A program made the position numbers and the translations under genes. DNA of 64,000 nt, taken from the NCBI RefSeq assembly GCF_019443965.1, contig NZ_CP040814.1, positions 806,001 through 870,000 on the forward strand, written 5' to 3'. Source of the DNA: Salinibacterium sp. M195 (GTDB taxonomy: Bacteria > Actinomycetota > Actinomycetes > Actinomycetales > Microbacteriaceae). Numbering within the stretch: position 1 is the first letter of the stretch; each line of letters opens with the position of its first letter. Shown in pieces: positions 25,175 through 33,963 of the stretch. The notes under the pieces are model-generated. The model had not been told where the DNA came from. It ran no database searches and saw nothing but the letters and a program-made list of their open reading frames with translations.

Positions 25175-25987
25175 ATGTCGTGGTTGAACGATGTTTTTAC
25201 CGAGCCCAAACCTGTTATCGGAATGTGCCACCTTCAGGCCCTTCCCGGTGATTCCGGATACGACAAGGCCGGGGGGGTTGACCACATTCTCGAGCTCGCG
25301 CGTCGGGAGATTGACGCGCTTCAGGAGGGAGGGGTCGATGGCATTCTCATCTCCAACGAGTTCAGCCTCCCGTACCTGACTCGCACGGAGCCGATCACCG
25401 CTATCACGATGGCGCGCGTCATCGGAGAGCTCAACGACAGCATCAAGGTGCCGTTCGGAGTCAACGTGCTGTGGGACGCAACCGCGTCGATCGACTTGGC
25501 AGTCGCTACGGGCGCTAGCTTTGTTCGCGAGATTTTCACCGGGGTGTACGCCTCGGACTTTGGGCTTTGGAATACTAACGTCGGCGAGGTCGCCCGCCAC
25601 CGCAACGCGGTGTCAGGCGAAGCTGTTCGACTGCTCTTCAACATCGTGCCAGAGGCAGCAAGCTATCTCGGTGCTCGCACGATTGAGCAGATCACAAAGT
25701 CGACAGTATTCAACTGTCAGCCTGATGGTCTGTGTGTTTCAGGACTCACCGCCGGGGCGGCTACAGACGCGACGATCCTTAGCCTCGTCAAGCAGAACGC
25801 GGGCACGACCCCGGTTGTCGTCAACACCGGCGTGAACGTTTCTACTGCTGCTGAACTACTCTCCATCGCCGATGCAGCGATTGTCGGCACGTTCTTCAAG
25901 AAGGACGGCATTTTCGAGAATGCAGCTGACGCTGGACGTGTTGAGTCGCTCATGGCTGAAGTGCGCGCGCTGCGTTTGACTCTGTAG
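25175..25987 (+). CDS. BtpA/SgcQ-family TIM-barrel protein
   Basis: A 270-residue protein of the BtpA family, related to E. coli SgcQ. The opening PKPVIGMCHLQALPG and the segments GGVDGILISNEFSLPY, VPFGVNVLWDA and ADAAIVGTFFKKDG are characteristic. The fold is a (beta/alpha)8 barrel; no reaction has been firmly assigned to SgcQ-type members, which occur in sugar operons. A good ribosome site (AAAGGAG at 25163) precedes ATG 25175, after an AT-rich 50-base gap. Downstream spacing to the FGGY kinase is ten bases. Confidence 0.85.
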   Translation: MSWLNDVFTEPKPVIGMCHLQALPGDSGYDKAGGVDHILELARREIDALQEGGVDGILISNEFSLPYLTRTEPITAITMARVIGELNDSIKVPFGVNVLWDATASIDLAVATGASFVREIFTGVYASDFGLWNTNVGEVARHRNAVSGEAVRLLFNIVPEAASYLGARTIEQITKSTVFNCQPDGLCVSGLTAGAATDATILSLVKQNAGTTPVVVNTGVNVSTAAELLSIADAAIVGTFFKKDGIFENAADAGRVESLMAEVRALRLTL

Positions 25988-25997
25988 GGCGCCGCTG

Positions 25998-27512
25998 ATG
26001 AGGCTCTTCCTGGGTATAGACATCGGCACGTTCGAGACGAAGGGCGTACTTGTCGACGAACATGGCGCCGTTCACGCGCGTGCGTCGCGACGACACGAGA
26101 TCTCCACGCCACACGAAAACTTCGTCGAACAGGATGCGGACGACGTCTGGTGGGCTGATCTGTGTGTGGTCTCCCGTGAACTGATGGCATCAGAAGTTGC
26201 GGGAAGCGCGACAATCGTGGCCATGGCGTGCAGCGCCATCGGCCCGTGCGTTCTTCCCGTTGACGAGAATCTGCGGCCGTTGCGGGCGGGAATCCTCTAC
26301 GGGATCGATGCCCGCTCGGCATCGCAGATTACGCGGCTCAACCAGCAACTGGGGGAGGACGCCATCTTCGAGCGTTCAGGGAATGCGCTCACCAGCCAGT
26401 CAGCAGGACCGAAAATAGCGTGGATTGCCGAAAACGAGCCGGAGGTAGCGGCTCGTACCCGGTGGTACCTGACGAGCCAGAGTTATCTTGTCGCTCGCCT
26501 GACAGGCCGCGTCACGATTGATCACGGAACGGCTGGCTACTTTCATCCGCTCTACGATCTCGCGAGCCAGAAGTGGAACGTCGACGGGTGTGAAGACTTT
26601 GTGAGCGAGCACCAATTGCCCGAGCTTCTCTGGGCGACTGAGATTGCTGGTGAAGTTACCGCGCAGGCCGCGGCGGAGACAGGGCTGCCGGTGGGTGTCA
26701 AAGTCACTGTCGGCACCACTGATTCTCCGGCGGAGGCGGTCGGAGCGGCAGTTGTCGATGCGGGTGACCTCATGATTCAGTACGGATCAGCCGGCTACAT
26801 GATCAACGTGCTTGATGAGCCTCAGGCTGACGCGAACTTGTGGTCAGCTCCCTTCGTTTTCCCGGGAAGTTTCGTGCTTGCGGCAGGAACGGCAACCGCA
26901 GGAACCGTTACCAGGTGGATCGCCGATATTCTCCGACTCGATGCTGAACACGGAGACGAAGTGCTTTTCGGTGAGCTGATAGCGCTTGCGGAAGGGTCAC
27001 CGGTAGGCGCAAACGGTGTGCTTATGCTTCCGCACTTGAGTGGCGAGCGAACTCCGGTACACGACCCGAGCAGTCGGGGAATCCTCTTCGGCCTTTCGCT
27101 CGCGCACACGCGGGCCGATGTGGCACGTGCGGCCCTTGAAGGCATTGCACACTCGATTGCCCACGCATTTTCCGCTTATGCAGATGCCGGTTTTGCCACG
27201 ACAGCGGTGACCGCAATCGGTGGCGGAACGAAGAACCGGATCCTTCTGGAGACAGTCAGTTCCATCACGGGCGAGGCGCAAACGGTCACGGACAGCTTTG
27301 GGGCTTCGTTTGGCGATGCTGCGCTCGCTGCCTTTGCCGTCGGCGTGATCGGCAGCAGATCAGAGATCAAGAATTGGGTAAAGCCTGTGCGAACTATCGA
27401 ACCGAATGAGGCCTCAGCAGTTCAGCTGCGACGGGATCAGGCCGACTACCAGTCCCTTTATTCAGCGACGTCAGAACTCGCACATTCACGAGCAGGAGCG
27501 CAACGTGGCTGA
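25998..27512 (+). CDS. FGGY-family carbohydrate kinase (xylulokinase-like)
   Basis: The 504-residue kinase has the FGGY N-terminal phosphate loop FLGIDIGTFETKGVLVD, a middle TTDSPAEAVGAAVVDAGDLMIQYGSAGYM segment, the VLMLPHLSGERTPVHDPSSRG block and AIGGGTKNRILLE near the ATP site. It should phosphorylate a sugar or polyol, probably a ketose or pentitol; it is one of two FGGY kinases in the locus and is clearly different from the second. Its last eight bases overlap the next gene. Confidence 0.88.
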   Translation: MRLFLGIDIGTFETKGVLVDEHGAVHARASRRHEISTPHENFVEQDADDVWWADLCVVSRELMASEVAGSATIVAMACSAIGPCVLPVDENLRPLRAGILYGIDARSASQITRLNQQLGEDAIFERSGNALTSQSAGPKIAWIAENEPEVAARTRWYLTSQSYLVARLTGRVTIDHGTAGYFHPLYDLASQKWNVDGCEDFVSEHQLPELLWATEIAGEVTAQAAAETGLPVGVKVTVGTTDSPAEAVGAAVVDAGDLMIQYGSAGYMINVLDEPQADANLWSAPFVFPGSFVLAAGTATAGTVTRWIADILRLDAEHGDEVLFGELIALAEGSPVGANGVLMLPHLSGERTPVHDPSSRGILFGLSLAHTRADVARAALEGIAHSIAHAFSAYADAGFATTAVTAIGGGTKNRILLETVSSITGEAQTVTDSFGASFGDAALAAFAVGVIGSRSEIKNWVKPVRTIEPNEASAVQLRRDQADYQSLYSATSELAHSRAGAQRG

Positions 27513-28593
27513 TCATCGGTGGAATGACCTGGCGCGGCAGCTTATCGCTGGCACGTCGGTGGTGAAAGGTTCGGCGGTGGCGATTTTCATGACCGACGTC
27601 TCTGTGATGCCTGCAGTTGAGGCATTTGTCGCTGAGTGTTACCGGCTCGGAGCGCTGCCGCAGGTGATTGCCGCCGACGAACGATTTGACCGGCTCGCCG
27701 TGGAGTTTGCTTCTGAGGAAGTGCTTTCCCGCGCGGCACCGCTCGAACTTGCTTCTATGGAGTGGGCTGACGTTCATGTCTCCTTCCGCGGGATGGTCGC
27801 TCCCGCGAGCGGCCTTGATGAGGCGCGTGTTGCTCTTCAGCGAGCGGGCAAGGGGGCAGTCTCGACGGCGCGGTGGCAGCACACTCGGTGGTGCCTTGTT
27901 CGTGTTCCGACCCCGGAATGGGCCGAGCTTGCTGGGGTCGATTACGCGGCGCTACTTGATGAGTTTTTCGGAGGTTGCCTAGCCGATTGGGGCACGCTCA
28001 AGCCCCGCTGGGATGACCTCTGCGCAGAACTTTCGAGCTCGTCAACGGTACGCATCGTCAGCGCCGATACCGATATCAGTTTTGGAGTGGCCGGCCGTTC
28101 GTGGATCAGCTTCTCGGGTGAAGCTAATTTGCCTGACGGTGAGATCGCGACTGCACCTCTCGATGATTGCGTCGACGGTCACATCACGTTCCCGGGCACG
28201 TTCTGGTTCGCCGGGGTCGCGGTTACTGATCTCAGACTTGAGTTCTCGAAGGGGGTTGTCACAGCGTCGCAGGCTACTGCTGGTGCTGACTTCGTGGAGA
28301 GCCTTCTTTCTACGGATGCTGGCGCTCGCCGCGTTGGTGAACTCGGTATTGGCACTAACGCCTTGATGCGCACGCTCACGGGTGATCTCCTCATTGACGA
28401 GAAGATTCTCGGGACTGCTCATTTGGCCCTTGGCCGCGCGTACCCAGACTGTGGAGGCGTGAACGAGTCGTCCCTGCATTGGGACATCGTGAAAGACCTT
28501 CGTGCACCGGGAAGCTTCCTGACGGTTGACGAGGTTCCTCTGATCGCCGATGGCGTTGTTGTGGGGAGATTTGCGGCCGCGACTGCTCCCTGA
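27505..28593 (+). CDS. M29-family metallo-aminopeptidase homologue
   Basis: A 362-residue protein of the thermophilic aminopeptidase (AmpS/AmpT, M29) family. The metal-ligand pattern is present: Glu213 in LPDGEIATAPL, Glu279 in GELGIGTN, His306 in ILGTAHLALG, and His325/Asp327 in SSLHWDIV. The start is the GTG at 27505 with AGGAG seven bases upstream, overlapping the kinase stop; an ATG further upstream would read through the kinase end. A peptidase fold inside a sugar operon is unexpected; the protein may hydrolyse an amide or act on a sugar conjugate instead of peptides. That is speculation. Confidence 0.82.
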   Translation: MADHRWNDLARQLIAGTSVVKGSAVAIFMTDVSVMPAVEAFVAECYRLGALPQVIAADERFDRLAVEFASEEVLSRAAPLELASMEWADVHVSFRGMVAPASGLDEARVALQRAGKGAVSTARWQHTRWCLVRVPTPEWAELAGVDYAALLDEFFGGCLADWGTLKPRWDDLCAELSSSSTVRIVSADTDISFGVAGRSWISFSGEANLPDGEIATAPLDDCVDGHITFPGTFWFAGVAVTDLRLEFSKGVVTASQATAGADFVESLLSTDAGARRVGELGIGTNALMRTLTGDLLIDEKILGTAHLALGRAYPDCGGVNESSLHWDIVKDLRAPGSFLTVDEVPLIADGVVVGRFAAATAP

Positions 28594-28606
28594 GGCCTGC
28601 TCTCCC

Positions 28607-28640
28607 TGCAATTAATTGCACATCCCTGAAATTGTTTGCA
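28607..28640. promoter_or_regulatory. Tandem palindromic operator of the second transcription unit
   Basis: TGCAATTAATTGCA (28607-28620) is a perfect 14-base palindrome; a degenerate copy TGAAATTGTTTGCA (28627-28640) follows with centres 20 bases apart. The core TGCAA-N4-TTGCA resembles the TGCAA-N3-TTGCA site at 17687. Both lie in the 114-base gap before the second FGGY kinase. Confidence 0.7.
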
Positions 28641-28665
28641 CTGAGCGGTTCTCGCTCCGTAGCGT
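28636..28665 (+). promoter_or_regulatory. Likely promoter of the second transcription unit
   Basis: TTGCAC (28636-28641) lies inside the second operator copy and TAGCGT (28660-28665) follows after 18 bases, so a bound regulator would cover the -35 element. The start codon at 28708 is 43 bases on, with GAGGA at 28698. Confidence 0.55.
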
Positions 28666-28707
28666 TGAGTGAACCAGGCACTCAACGACGACGTGATGAG
28701 GAACCAG

Positions 28708-30261
28708 ATGAGCTCGGCCCCCTACATGATCGGTCTCGACGGCGGTACCGAAGGCCTACGGGTGGGAATCTTCGATGCCGCCGGTGAGCCGCTCGTTTTC
28801 GTACGCACCCCGTACGACACCGACTTTGTGCGGCCAGGCTGGGCAGAACAGAATCCAGAAGACTGGTGGAACGCTACGGTCGTGGGCATCCGCAAGGCGA
28901 TGGCGAAGATCGGTGCACGCGGAAGTGACATCGCCGCCATCACGGTTGGAGCAACAAGCTGCAGTCTCGTCTGTCTCGACGAGTCTGGTGTGCCGCTGCG
29001 TCCGGCCATCATCTGGATGGATGTTCGTGCCGACGAAGAAGCTCAGGAGATTGCTGCCGGCGGTTCTCCGTCGCTGCAATTGAGCGGTGCACGCCATGCC
29101 TCAGCTGAGTGGCTCCCCTCGAAAGCCCTCTGGCTTTCACGCAATCAACCGGAGATCTATGAGCGAACCGCGTGGCTAGCGGAGTACGCGGACTATCTCA
29201 CGTGGCGCTTGAGCGGTGAGCGCGTCGCGTCTCAAAACAACGCCGCCATCCGGGCATACTATGACCTCGAAAATGGCGGCTGGGCTCGGGAACTCTACGA
29301 GTCGCTCGGGCTCGACGATCTCATCGAGAAACTCCCGGAAACGGTACTCCCGATGGGCACGCGAGTCGGAAAACTTGCCGCGCCTGCGCAAGACGCACTC
29401 GACCTGCCTGCCACGGTCTCGATCGTCATCGGAGGTGCAGATGCCTTCGTCGCCCAGGTTGGACTCGGTGTCGTTAACCCCGGAGCGATGGCTCTCATCA
29501 CGGGGTCGTCGCACCTCGCGATCTTGCAATCATCGAGCCGCGTGCACGGCGAAGGCACGTTCGGTAGTTATCCCGGGGCAGTAGTCAACGGCCAATACAC
29601 GGTCGAGGGCGGGCAAACGTCAAGCGGATCGATGATCGGGTGGTTTCGACGACTGCTCGACGATGGCGAATATTCCGCGCGTTTCTTTGATTCGCTCACG
29701 CCCCTTGCCGAGCAACTGCCACCGGGGTCAGACGGTGTGCTTGTGCTCGACCACTTTCAGGGCAACCGCACGCCCTACGTCGACGCTCAATCGCGCGGAG
29801 TCATTGCGGGGCTGTCGCTCAGTCACCGAAAGGAACACATTTTTCGAGCGATGATCGAATCCGTGTGTTTCGGCACCGAGAACACGCTTCGCAGATTTCG
29901 GCAGCAGGGGCACGCGATCGACCGCATCGTCGCGTGCGGCGGTGCTGTCAACAGTCCCCTGTGGCTGCAGACCCACGCCGACGTTTCGGGAACGGCGATC
30001 GAGATAACTCGGGTGGCAGAAGCAGCGACGCTTGGCGGGGCCGTATTAGGGGCGGTCGGAGCGAATATTTATGCGGACCTTGATGAGGCCACCCACGCGA
30101 TGGTGCACGCCGATCGCACGATTGAGCCAAACCTGGAAAGGCACGAACAATACGAACCCTTCTTTCAGGCGTACACGCAGACCTATGAAGCGCTAACCCC
30201 GGTATTGCATTTTCTTGCTTCTCAACAGGGCGCACTCGTCGAGGAGTCGACAGATGTCTGA
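28708..30261 (+). CDS. FGGY-family carbohydrate kinase (ribulokinase-like)
   Basis: A 517-residue kinase. MIGLDGGTEGLRVGIFD is the N-terminal phosphate loop, and PYDTDFVRPGWAEQNPEDWW matches ribulokinase-like members. IGGADAFVAQVGLGVV, LITGSSHLAI and VLDHFQGNRTPYVDAQSRG follow, with IVACGGAVNSPLWLQ at the C-terminal ATP site. A D- or L-ketopentose, or a related ketose, is the likely substrate. ATG 28708 with GAGGA five bases upstream is preferred to an in-frame start at 28669. Its end overlaps the SorC gene by eight bases. Confidence 0.87.
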   Translation: MSSAPYMIGLDGGTEGLRVGIFDAAGEPLVFVRTPYDTDFVRPGWAEQNPEDWWNATVVGIRKAMAKIGARGSDIAAITVGATSCSLVCLDESGVPLRPAIIWMDVRADEEAQEIAAGGSPSLQLSGARHASAEWLPSKALWLSRNQPEIYERTAWLAEYADYLTWRLSGERVASQNNAAIRAYYDLENGGWARELYESLGLDDLIEKLPETVLPMGTRVGKLAAPAQDALDLPATVSIVIGGADAFVAQVGLGVVNPGAMALITGSSHLAILQSSSRVHGEGTFGSYPGAVVNGQYTVEGGQTSSGSMIGWFRRLLDDGEYSARFFDSLTPLAEQLPPGSDGVLVLDHFQGNRTPYVDAQSRGVIAGLSLSHRKEHIFRAMIESVCFGTENTLRRFRQQGHAIDRIVACGGAVNSPLWLQTHADVSGTAIEITRVAEAATLGGAVLGAVGANIYADLDEATHAMVHADRTIEPNLERHEQYEPFFQAYTQTYEALTPVLHFLASQQGALVEESTDV

Positions 30262-31267
30262 TGCCGCAAAGGCCTCGCGCCTGCAGGATCTGGCGAGGGT
30301 TGCAGAAATGCACTTTAGAGAACGTCTCGATCAGAAAGAGATCGCCGCGCGCATTCATGCTTCACGTTCGACGGTGAGCCGGATGCTGCGTGACGCAGTC
30401 GAACTCGGCATCGTCGAGGTAACTATCCGTCACCCGTTTCCGCGTGATCATCAGCTAGAGCAGGAACTCATCGAGCACTTCGGGCTCGAAGAAGCCTGGG
30501 TGCTCGGGCGCGACAGCGTTACGACGGATGACGACCGTGTCGCGTTCGGTGCCTTGGGCGCGCGCTGCATCGGTGAGCAGCTTCGCGACGGCTCAAAACT
30601 TGCCATCTGCTGGGGCCGGGCAACGCGGTTGGTGGTCGAAAATTTGCAGGCTGTAGACGGCGTGCGGGTGCATCTCGTGCAGATGATCGGCTCGTTGGGC
30701 ACCAGCGACGTGCAGAACGATGGCGTCGAGCTCGCCAGATTGGGCGCCCGCAGGCTGGGCGGAACGTACGAACTTCTCAACGCGCCCCTTGTCGTTGACG
30801 ATGCGGTGTTCGCGAAGTCGTTGCTCAAACAGTCCGCGATCGACAAGGTGCTGCGTGCCGCCGAAAGCGCAGACTGCGCTCTGGTCGGACTCGGCACAAT
30901 CGACCCCTCGTCATCAGCTATTCATAGCGCCGGCTTTATGACCGACCGTGAACTCGACGAAGCGACACGGCTCGGTGCAGTTGGCGATGTGTCGGGCATC
31001 CTCATTGATGCTCACGGGAGAAGCGTCACCTCATCGTTCTCCGCTCGAGTCATTGGGTTACCTCTCGAACGGCTTCGGCATATTAAGCGCGTTGTCGGCG
31101 TCGCGTTCGGTGTCGACAAAGCACCCATCATCAGGGCGGCCGCGCTCGGCGGTCACATCCGCATTCTTGTTACCGACCGGGCAGCCGCACGACGAGTTCT
31201 CGAACTCGCGAACGCCCCGATCATCCCCCAATCCAACCCATATCCCCAAGAATCGAGCGCACTATGA
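30254..31267 (+). CDS. SorC/LsrR-family transcriptional regulator
   Basis: The 337-residue protein opens with a helix-turn-helix (LDQKEIAARIHASRSTVSRMLRDAVE) and continues as a SorC sugar-binding domain, related to the DeoR fold, with ICWGRATRLVVENL and LGTIDPSSSAIHSAGF. LsrR, which senses phosphorylated autoinducer-2, has the same layout. Likely ligand is the phosphorylated product of one of the kinases. ATG 30254 overlaps the kinase stop, and GAGGAG at 30241 provides a ribosome site. It probably controls the promoter at 28636. Confidence 0.88.
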   Translation: MSDAAKASRLQDLARVAEMHFRERLDQKEIAARIHASRSTVSRMLRDAVELGIVEVTIRHPFPRDHQLEQELIEHFGLEEAWVLGRDSVTTDDDRVAFGALGARCIGEQLRDGSKLAICWGRATRLVVENLQAVDGVRVHLVQMIGSLGTSDVQNDGVELARLGARRLGGTYELLNAPLVVDDAVFAKSLLKQSAIDKVLRAAESADCALVGLGTIDPSSSAIHSAGFMTDRELDEATRLGAVGDVSGILIDAHGRSVTSSFSARVIGLPLERLRHIKRVVGVAFGVDKAPIIRAAALGGHIRILVTDRAAARRVLELANAPIIPQSNPYPQESSAL

Positions 31268-32307
31268 GAGCAGTCATTTACAAGGCACCGGGAGACGTCG
31301 AGGTCATGGACGTCGAGCGACCGGTGCCTGGCGACGGCGACGTACTGCTGAAAGTAACGAGCAACACCATTTGCGGAACCGACCTGCGCATAGCTAAAGG
31401 CATCAAGCGCAAGGGAGTTATCGCGCCGCGAGTGCTCGGCCACGAAGTGGCTGGTGAGATTGTGCAGCTCGGACCAAACGTGACTGGTTTCGCGGTCGGT
31501 GACACTGTGGGTCTTGTGCCCACATTCTCGTGCGGTTCGTGCACCGAATGTCAGCGTGCGCTGTTTCACCTGTGCCGGAACGCCAAAGTTCTTGGACACC
31601 AGACAGATGGCGGCCTTGCCGAATTCTTGCTTGTGCCAGCACAGGCGGTGCGCGACGGCGTGCTGGTTCCCTACTCAGTCACGGCGGATCCGGTAGCGAT
31701 ATCGCTCGCCGAACCGCTCTCGTGCATCATTCACGGCCAGCGTTTTCTGGACATCAGTTTCGGTGACGTCGTTCTTGTCATCGGCGGAGGAGCCATTGGC
31801 TTAATGCACGCCAAGCTCGCCAAGCTCGCCGGTGCGAGCACGGTCATCCTGAGCGAACCAGTCGAGTTCCGTCGGACCATTGCCGCAGAGTTCGGGGCAG
31901 ACGTCACCGTCGATCCCACGACGGAAGACCTCGCCCAGATCGTGGCTGATCACTCCAACGGTGACGGTGCCGATGTTGTGATCGTCTGCATTGGGGTGCC
32001 CGCGCTTGTCAACAATGCCCTTACCCTCGCTCGCAAGCACGCTCGAGTGAGTCTGTTCGCCGGATTCCCGACTGATGAACTCACGGCGATCGACTCCAAC
32101 CTCATCCACTACAAAGAGCTCACGATCGTCGGCAGTTCGAACTCGACCATCGTCGACTACCAACACGCCATTGGTCTGGTCGAGAGCGGTGCGATCGATA
32201 CTGCTCGACTCGTGACGCATCGGTTCACTGTCGACCAGTACGAGGATGCCGTCGACATGATCAATCATCCGCAGGCGCTCAAGGTGGCCATTATTCCGAA
32301 CTCCTGA
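31264..32307 (+). CDS. Zinc-dependent medium-chain alcohol/polyol dehydrogenase
   Basis: A 347-residue MDR-family enzyme. The catalytic zinc ligands appear as CGTDLRI (Cys), GHEVAGEIV (His-Glu) and a downstream Glu; the structural zinc is marked by CGSCTECQRALFHLC. VLVIGGGAIGLMHAKLA is the NAD(P) fold. Polyol and threonine dehydrogenases of this group oxidise a secondary alcohol to a ketone. The ATGA overlap with the SorC gene places it in the second unit, where it may convert a polyol to the ketose used by the kinases. Confidence 0.87.
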   Translation: MRAVIYKAPGDVEVMDVERPVPGDGDVLLKVTSNTICGTDLRIAKGIKRKGVIAPRVLGHEVAGEIVQLGPNVTGFAVGDTVGLVPTFSCGSCTECQRALFHLCRNAKVLGHQTDGGLAEFLLVPAQAVRDGVLVPYSVTADPVAISLAEPLSCIIHGQRFLDISFGDVVLVIGGGAIGLMHAKLAKLAGASTVILSEPVEFRRTIAAEFGADVTVDPTTEDLAQIVADHSNGDGADVVIVCIGVPALVNNALTLARKHARVSLFAGFPTDELTAIDSNLIHYKELTIVGSSNSTIVDYQHAIGLVESGAIDTARLVTHRFTVDQYEDAVDMINHPQALKVAIIPNS

Positions 32308-32374
32308 GCCTCTGCCGTAGTTACTGAACCCCGTTAATACGTCTCAAACCAACTCTGATCTAAAGGAAATATTC

Positions 32375-33247
32375 ATGGCTGAACACGATCTTGTCGAAAC
32401 TCGCGAATACTACAGCGACGTCCCCGTTGCGTCTCATGGCTTCCACGTTCGTGGGGCGAACTCGCTTGATTGGGGTGCGAAGAACCGTTTGAGCCGCATC
32501 TTCAACCCGCAGTCAGGCAAGACGGTGATGTTCGCTGTCGACCATGGTTACTTCCAAGGACCGACGACAGGGCTTGAGCGTTTGGACCTCGCAGTTCCGC
32601 CGCTGCTCGACGATGCGGATGCCCTCATGGCCACGCGTGGAGCGATTCGCACCTCCATAGATCCGGCGATGAATAAGCCGATCGTGTTGCGCGCTACGGG
32701 CGGGCCAAGTATTCTGCAGGATCTGTCGAACGAGCGCGTTGCCGTCACTATCGAAGACGCCATCCGCATTAACGCGTCAGCGGTTGCGGTGCAGATGTTT
32801 ATCGGGAGTGAGAACGAGACGCAATCACTTCGCAACCTCACGAAACTGGTTGACGAGGGCCTGCGCTACGGAATTCCGGTCATTGGTGTTGTCGCGGTAG
32901 GTAAGGAACTCGCCCGTGACGCTCGATACTTCCGCCTGGCCTGCCGCATCGGTGCCGAACTCGGCGCGCAGATTATCAAGGTCTACTACACGGACACGGA
33001 GTTCGATTCGATCGTCTCCACCTGCCCGGTGCCGATCGTGGTTGCCGGCGGTAAGAAGATCGGCGAATTTGATGCGCTCGTGATGGCGGAGCGATCGATC
33101 GCGGAAGGCGCTGCTGGTCTTGACATGGGGCGCAATATCTTCCAAAGCGAGAACCCGCAGGCGATGATCAAGGCCGTGCGCACTGTTGTTCATGAGGGGG
33201 CGACAGCGAAGGACGCTTTTGCGCTCTTCACTGAGCTCAGCAACTAG
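32375..33247 (+). CDS. LsrF-like class I aldolase/thiolase
   Basis: The 290-residue protein matches E. coli LsrF along most of its length as I remember it: [38 protein letters not shown] and VVAGGKK, and [10 protein letters not shown] at the C-terminus. Lys202 in AQIIKVYY corresponds to the Schiff-base lysine and His57 to the active-site histidine. LsrF moves an acetyl group from a C5 phosphate to CoA, leaving dihydroxyacetone phosphate; other DeoC/LacD-type members are aldolases. AAAGGAAA precedes ATG 32375. It ends the second transcription unit. Confidence 0.87.
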   Translation: MAEHDLVETREYYSDVPVASHGFHVRGANSLDWGAKNRLSRIFNPQSGKTVMFAVDHGYFQGPTTGLERLDLAVPPLLDDADALMATRGAIRTSIDPAMNKPIVLRATGGPSILQDLSNERVAVTIEDAIRINASAVAVQMFIGSENETQSLRNLTKLVDEGLRYGIPVIGVVAVGKELARDARYFRLACRIGAELGAQIIKVYYTDTEFDSIVSTCPVPIVVAGGKKIGEFDALVMAERSIAEGAAGLDMGRNIFQSENPQAMIKAVRTVVHEGATAKDAFALFTELSN

Positions 33248-33298
33248 CGGAAAGGCTATAGCTTCCCCTCGTCGCTGTTCGGGAGGCTCGCGTTCCTC

Positions 33299-33955
33299 TT
33301 ATTCGGTTCGCGAGCCCTTGAACTGTTCCGCAGTGGCGGCGCTTTCGGCGGCGGGTGAGACGGCTGCCGGCACCATCAGCAAAGGGATCGTCACGTGCAC
33401 GATGGGGCCGATCAGTAGCGCAAACGCGAGCGTGCCCCACCCGAGGTTGCCGCCGAGTATTGCTCCGATGGTGAGCACCACGAGTTCGATCCCGCTGCGA
33501 ACGACCCAGATCTTTCCGCCATATTTGCGGTGGATGCCGGTCATAAGCCCATCGCGCGGGCCCGGCCCGAATCGCGCCCCTAGGTAGAGGCCGGTGGCGA
33601 CGCCCAGCAGCAGGAGGCCGGCGATGAAGAGCAGGATCCGCGGAACCAGTCCTTCGATTTCGGGGAGCATCCACAAACCAATTTGGGCGCTCGGGCCGAC
33701 GAGTGCGACGTTAAAGACGGTGCCAATTCCGGGCTTCTGGCGGATCGGGATCCACAGCAGCAGAACGATCAGTCCAATAATGTTGGTGACAAAGCCAAAA
33801 GGGATGCCGGTCGTCAGCGAGACGCCTTGGCCGAGAACATCCCAGGGGGCGACTCCAATTTCTGCGCGAATCATGAGCGCTATGGCAAAACCGTAGAAGA
33901 AAAGCCCGAATGCGAGTTGGGCTACACGGCGAGCCATGATGATGCGAGGAGTCAT
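33299..33955 (-). CDS. YczE-type membrane protein (YitT/YyaS/YczE family)
   Basis: A 218-residue protein with five or six hydrophobic helices, including LFFYGFAIALMIRAEIGVAPWDVLGQG, GFVTNIIGLIVLLLW and LGARFGPGPRDGLMTGIH, the signature of YczE relatives. The transported substrate is unknown. The start is the ATG at 33955; the longer frame starts at a TTG with no conservation. It is divergent from a MocR regulator, the known YczR-YczE gene pairing, and the shared region carries a palindrome. Confidence 0.85.
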   Translation of the reverse strand: MTPRIIMARRVAQLAFGLFFYGFAIALMIRAEIGVAPWDVLGQGVSLTTGIPFGFVTNIIGLIVLLLWIPIRQKPGIGTVFNVALVGPSAQIGLWMLPEIEGLVPRILLFIAGLLLLGVATGLYLGARFGPGPRDGLMTGIHRKYGGKIWVVRSGIELVVLTIGAILGGNLGWGTLAFALLIGPIVHVTIPLLMVPAAVSPAAESAATAEQFKGSRTE

Positions 33956-33963
33956 AAAGATAT

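Noticed and set aside
16878..33247. Horizontal transfer of the whole catabolic locus
   Set aside because: No integrase, tRNA or flanking repeat is seen, and base composition looks similar to the surroundings by eye; a proper composition test was not possible.
17814..33247. Calling the locus a true autoinducer-2 (lsr) operon
   Set aside because: LsrG is missing, the kinases look xylulokinase- and ribulokinase-like instead of LsrK-like, and binding-protein contact residues differ.
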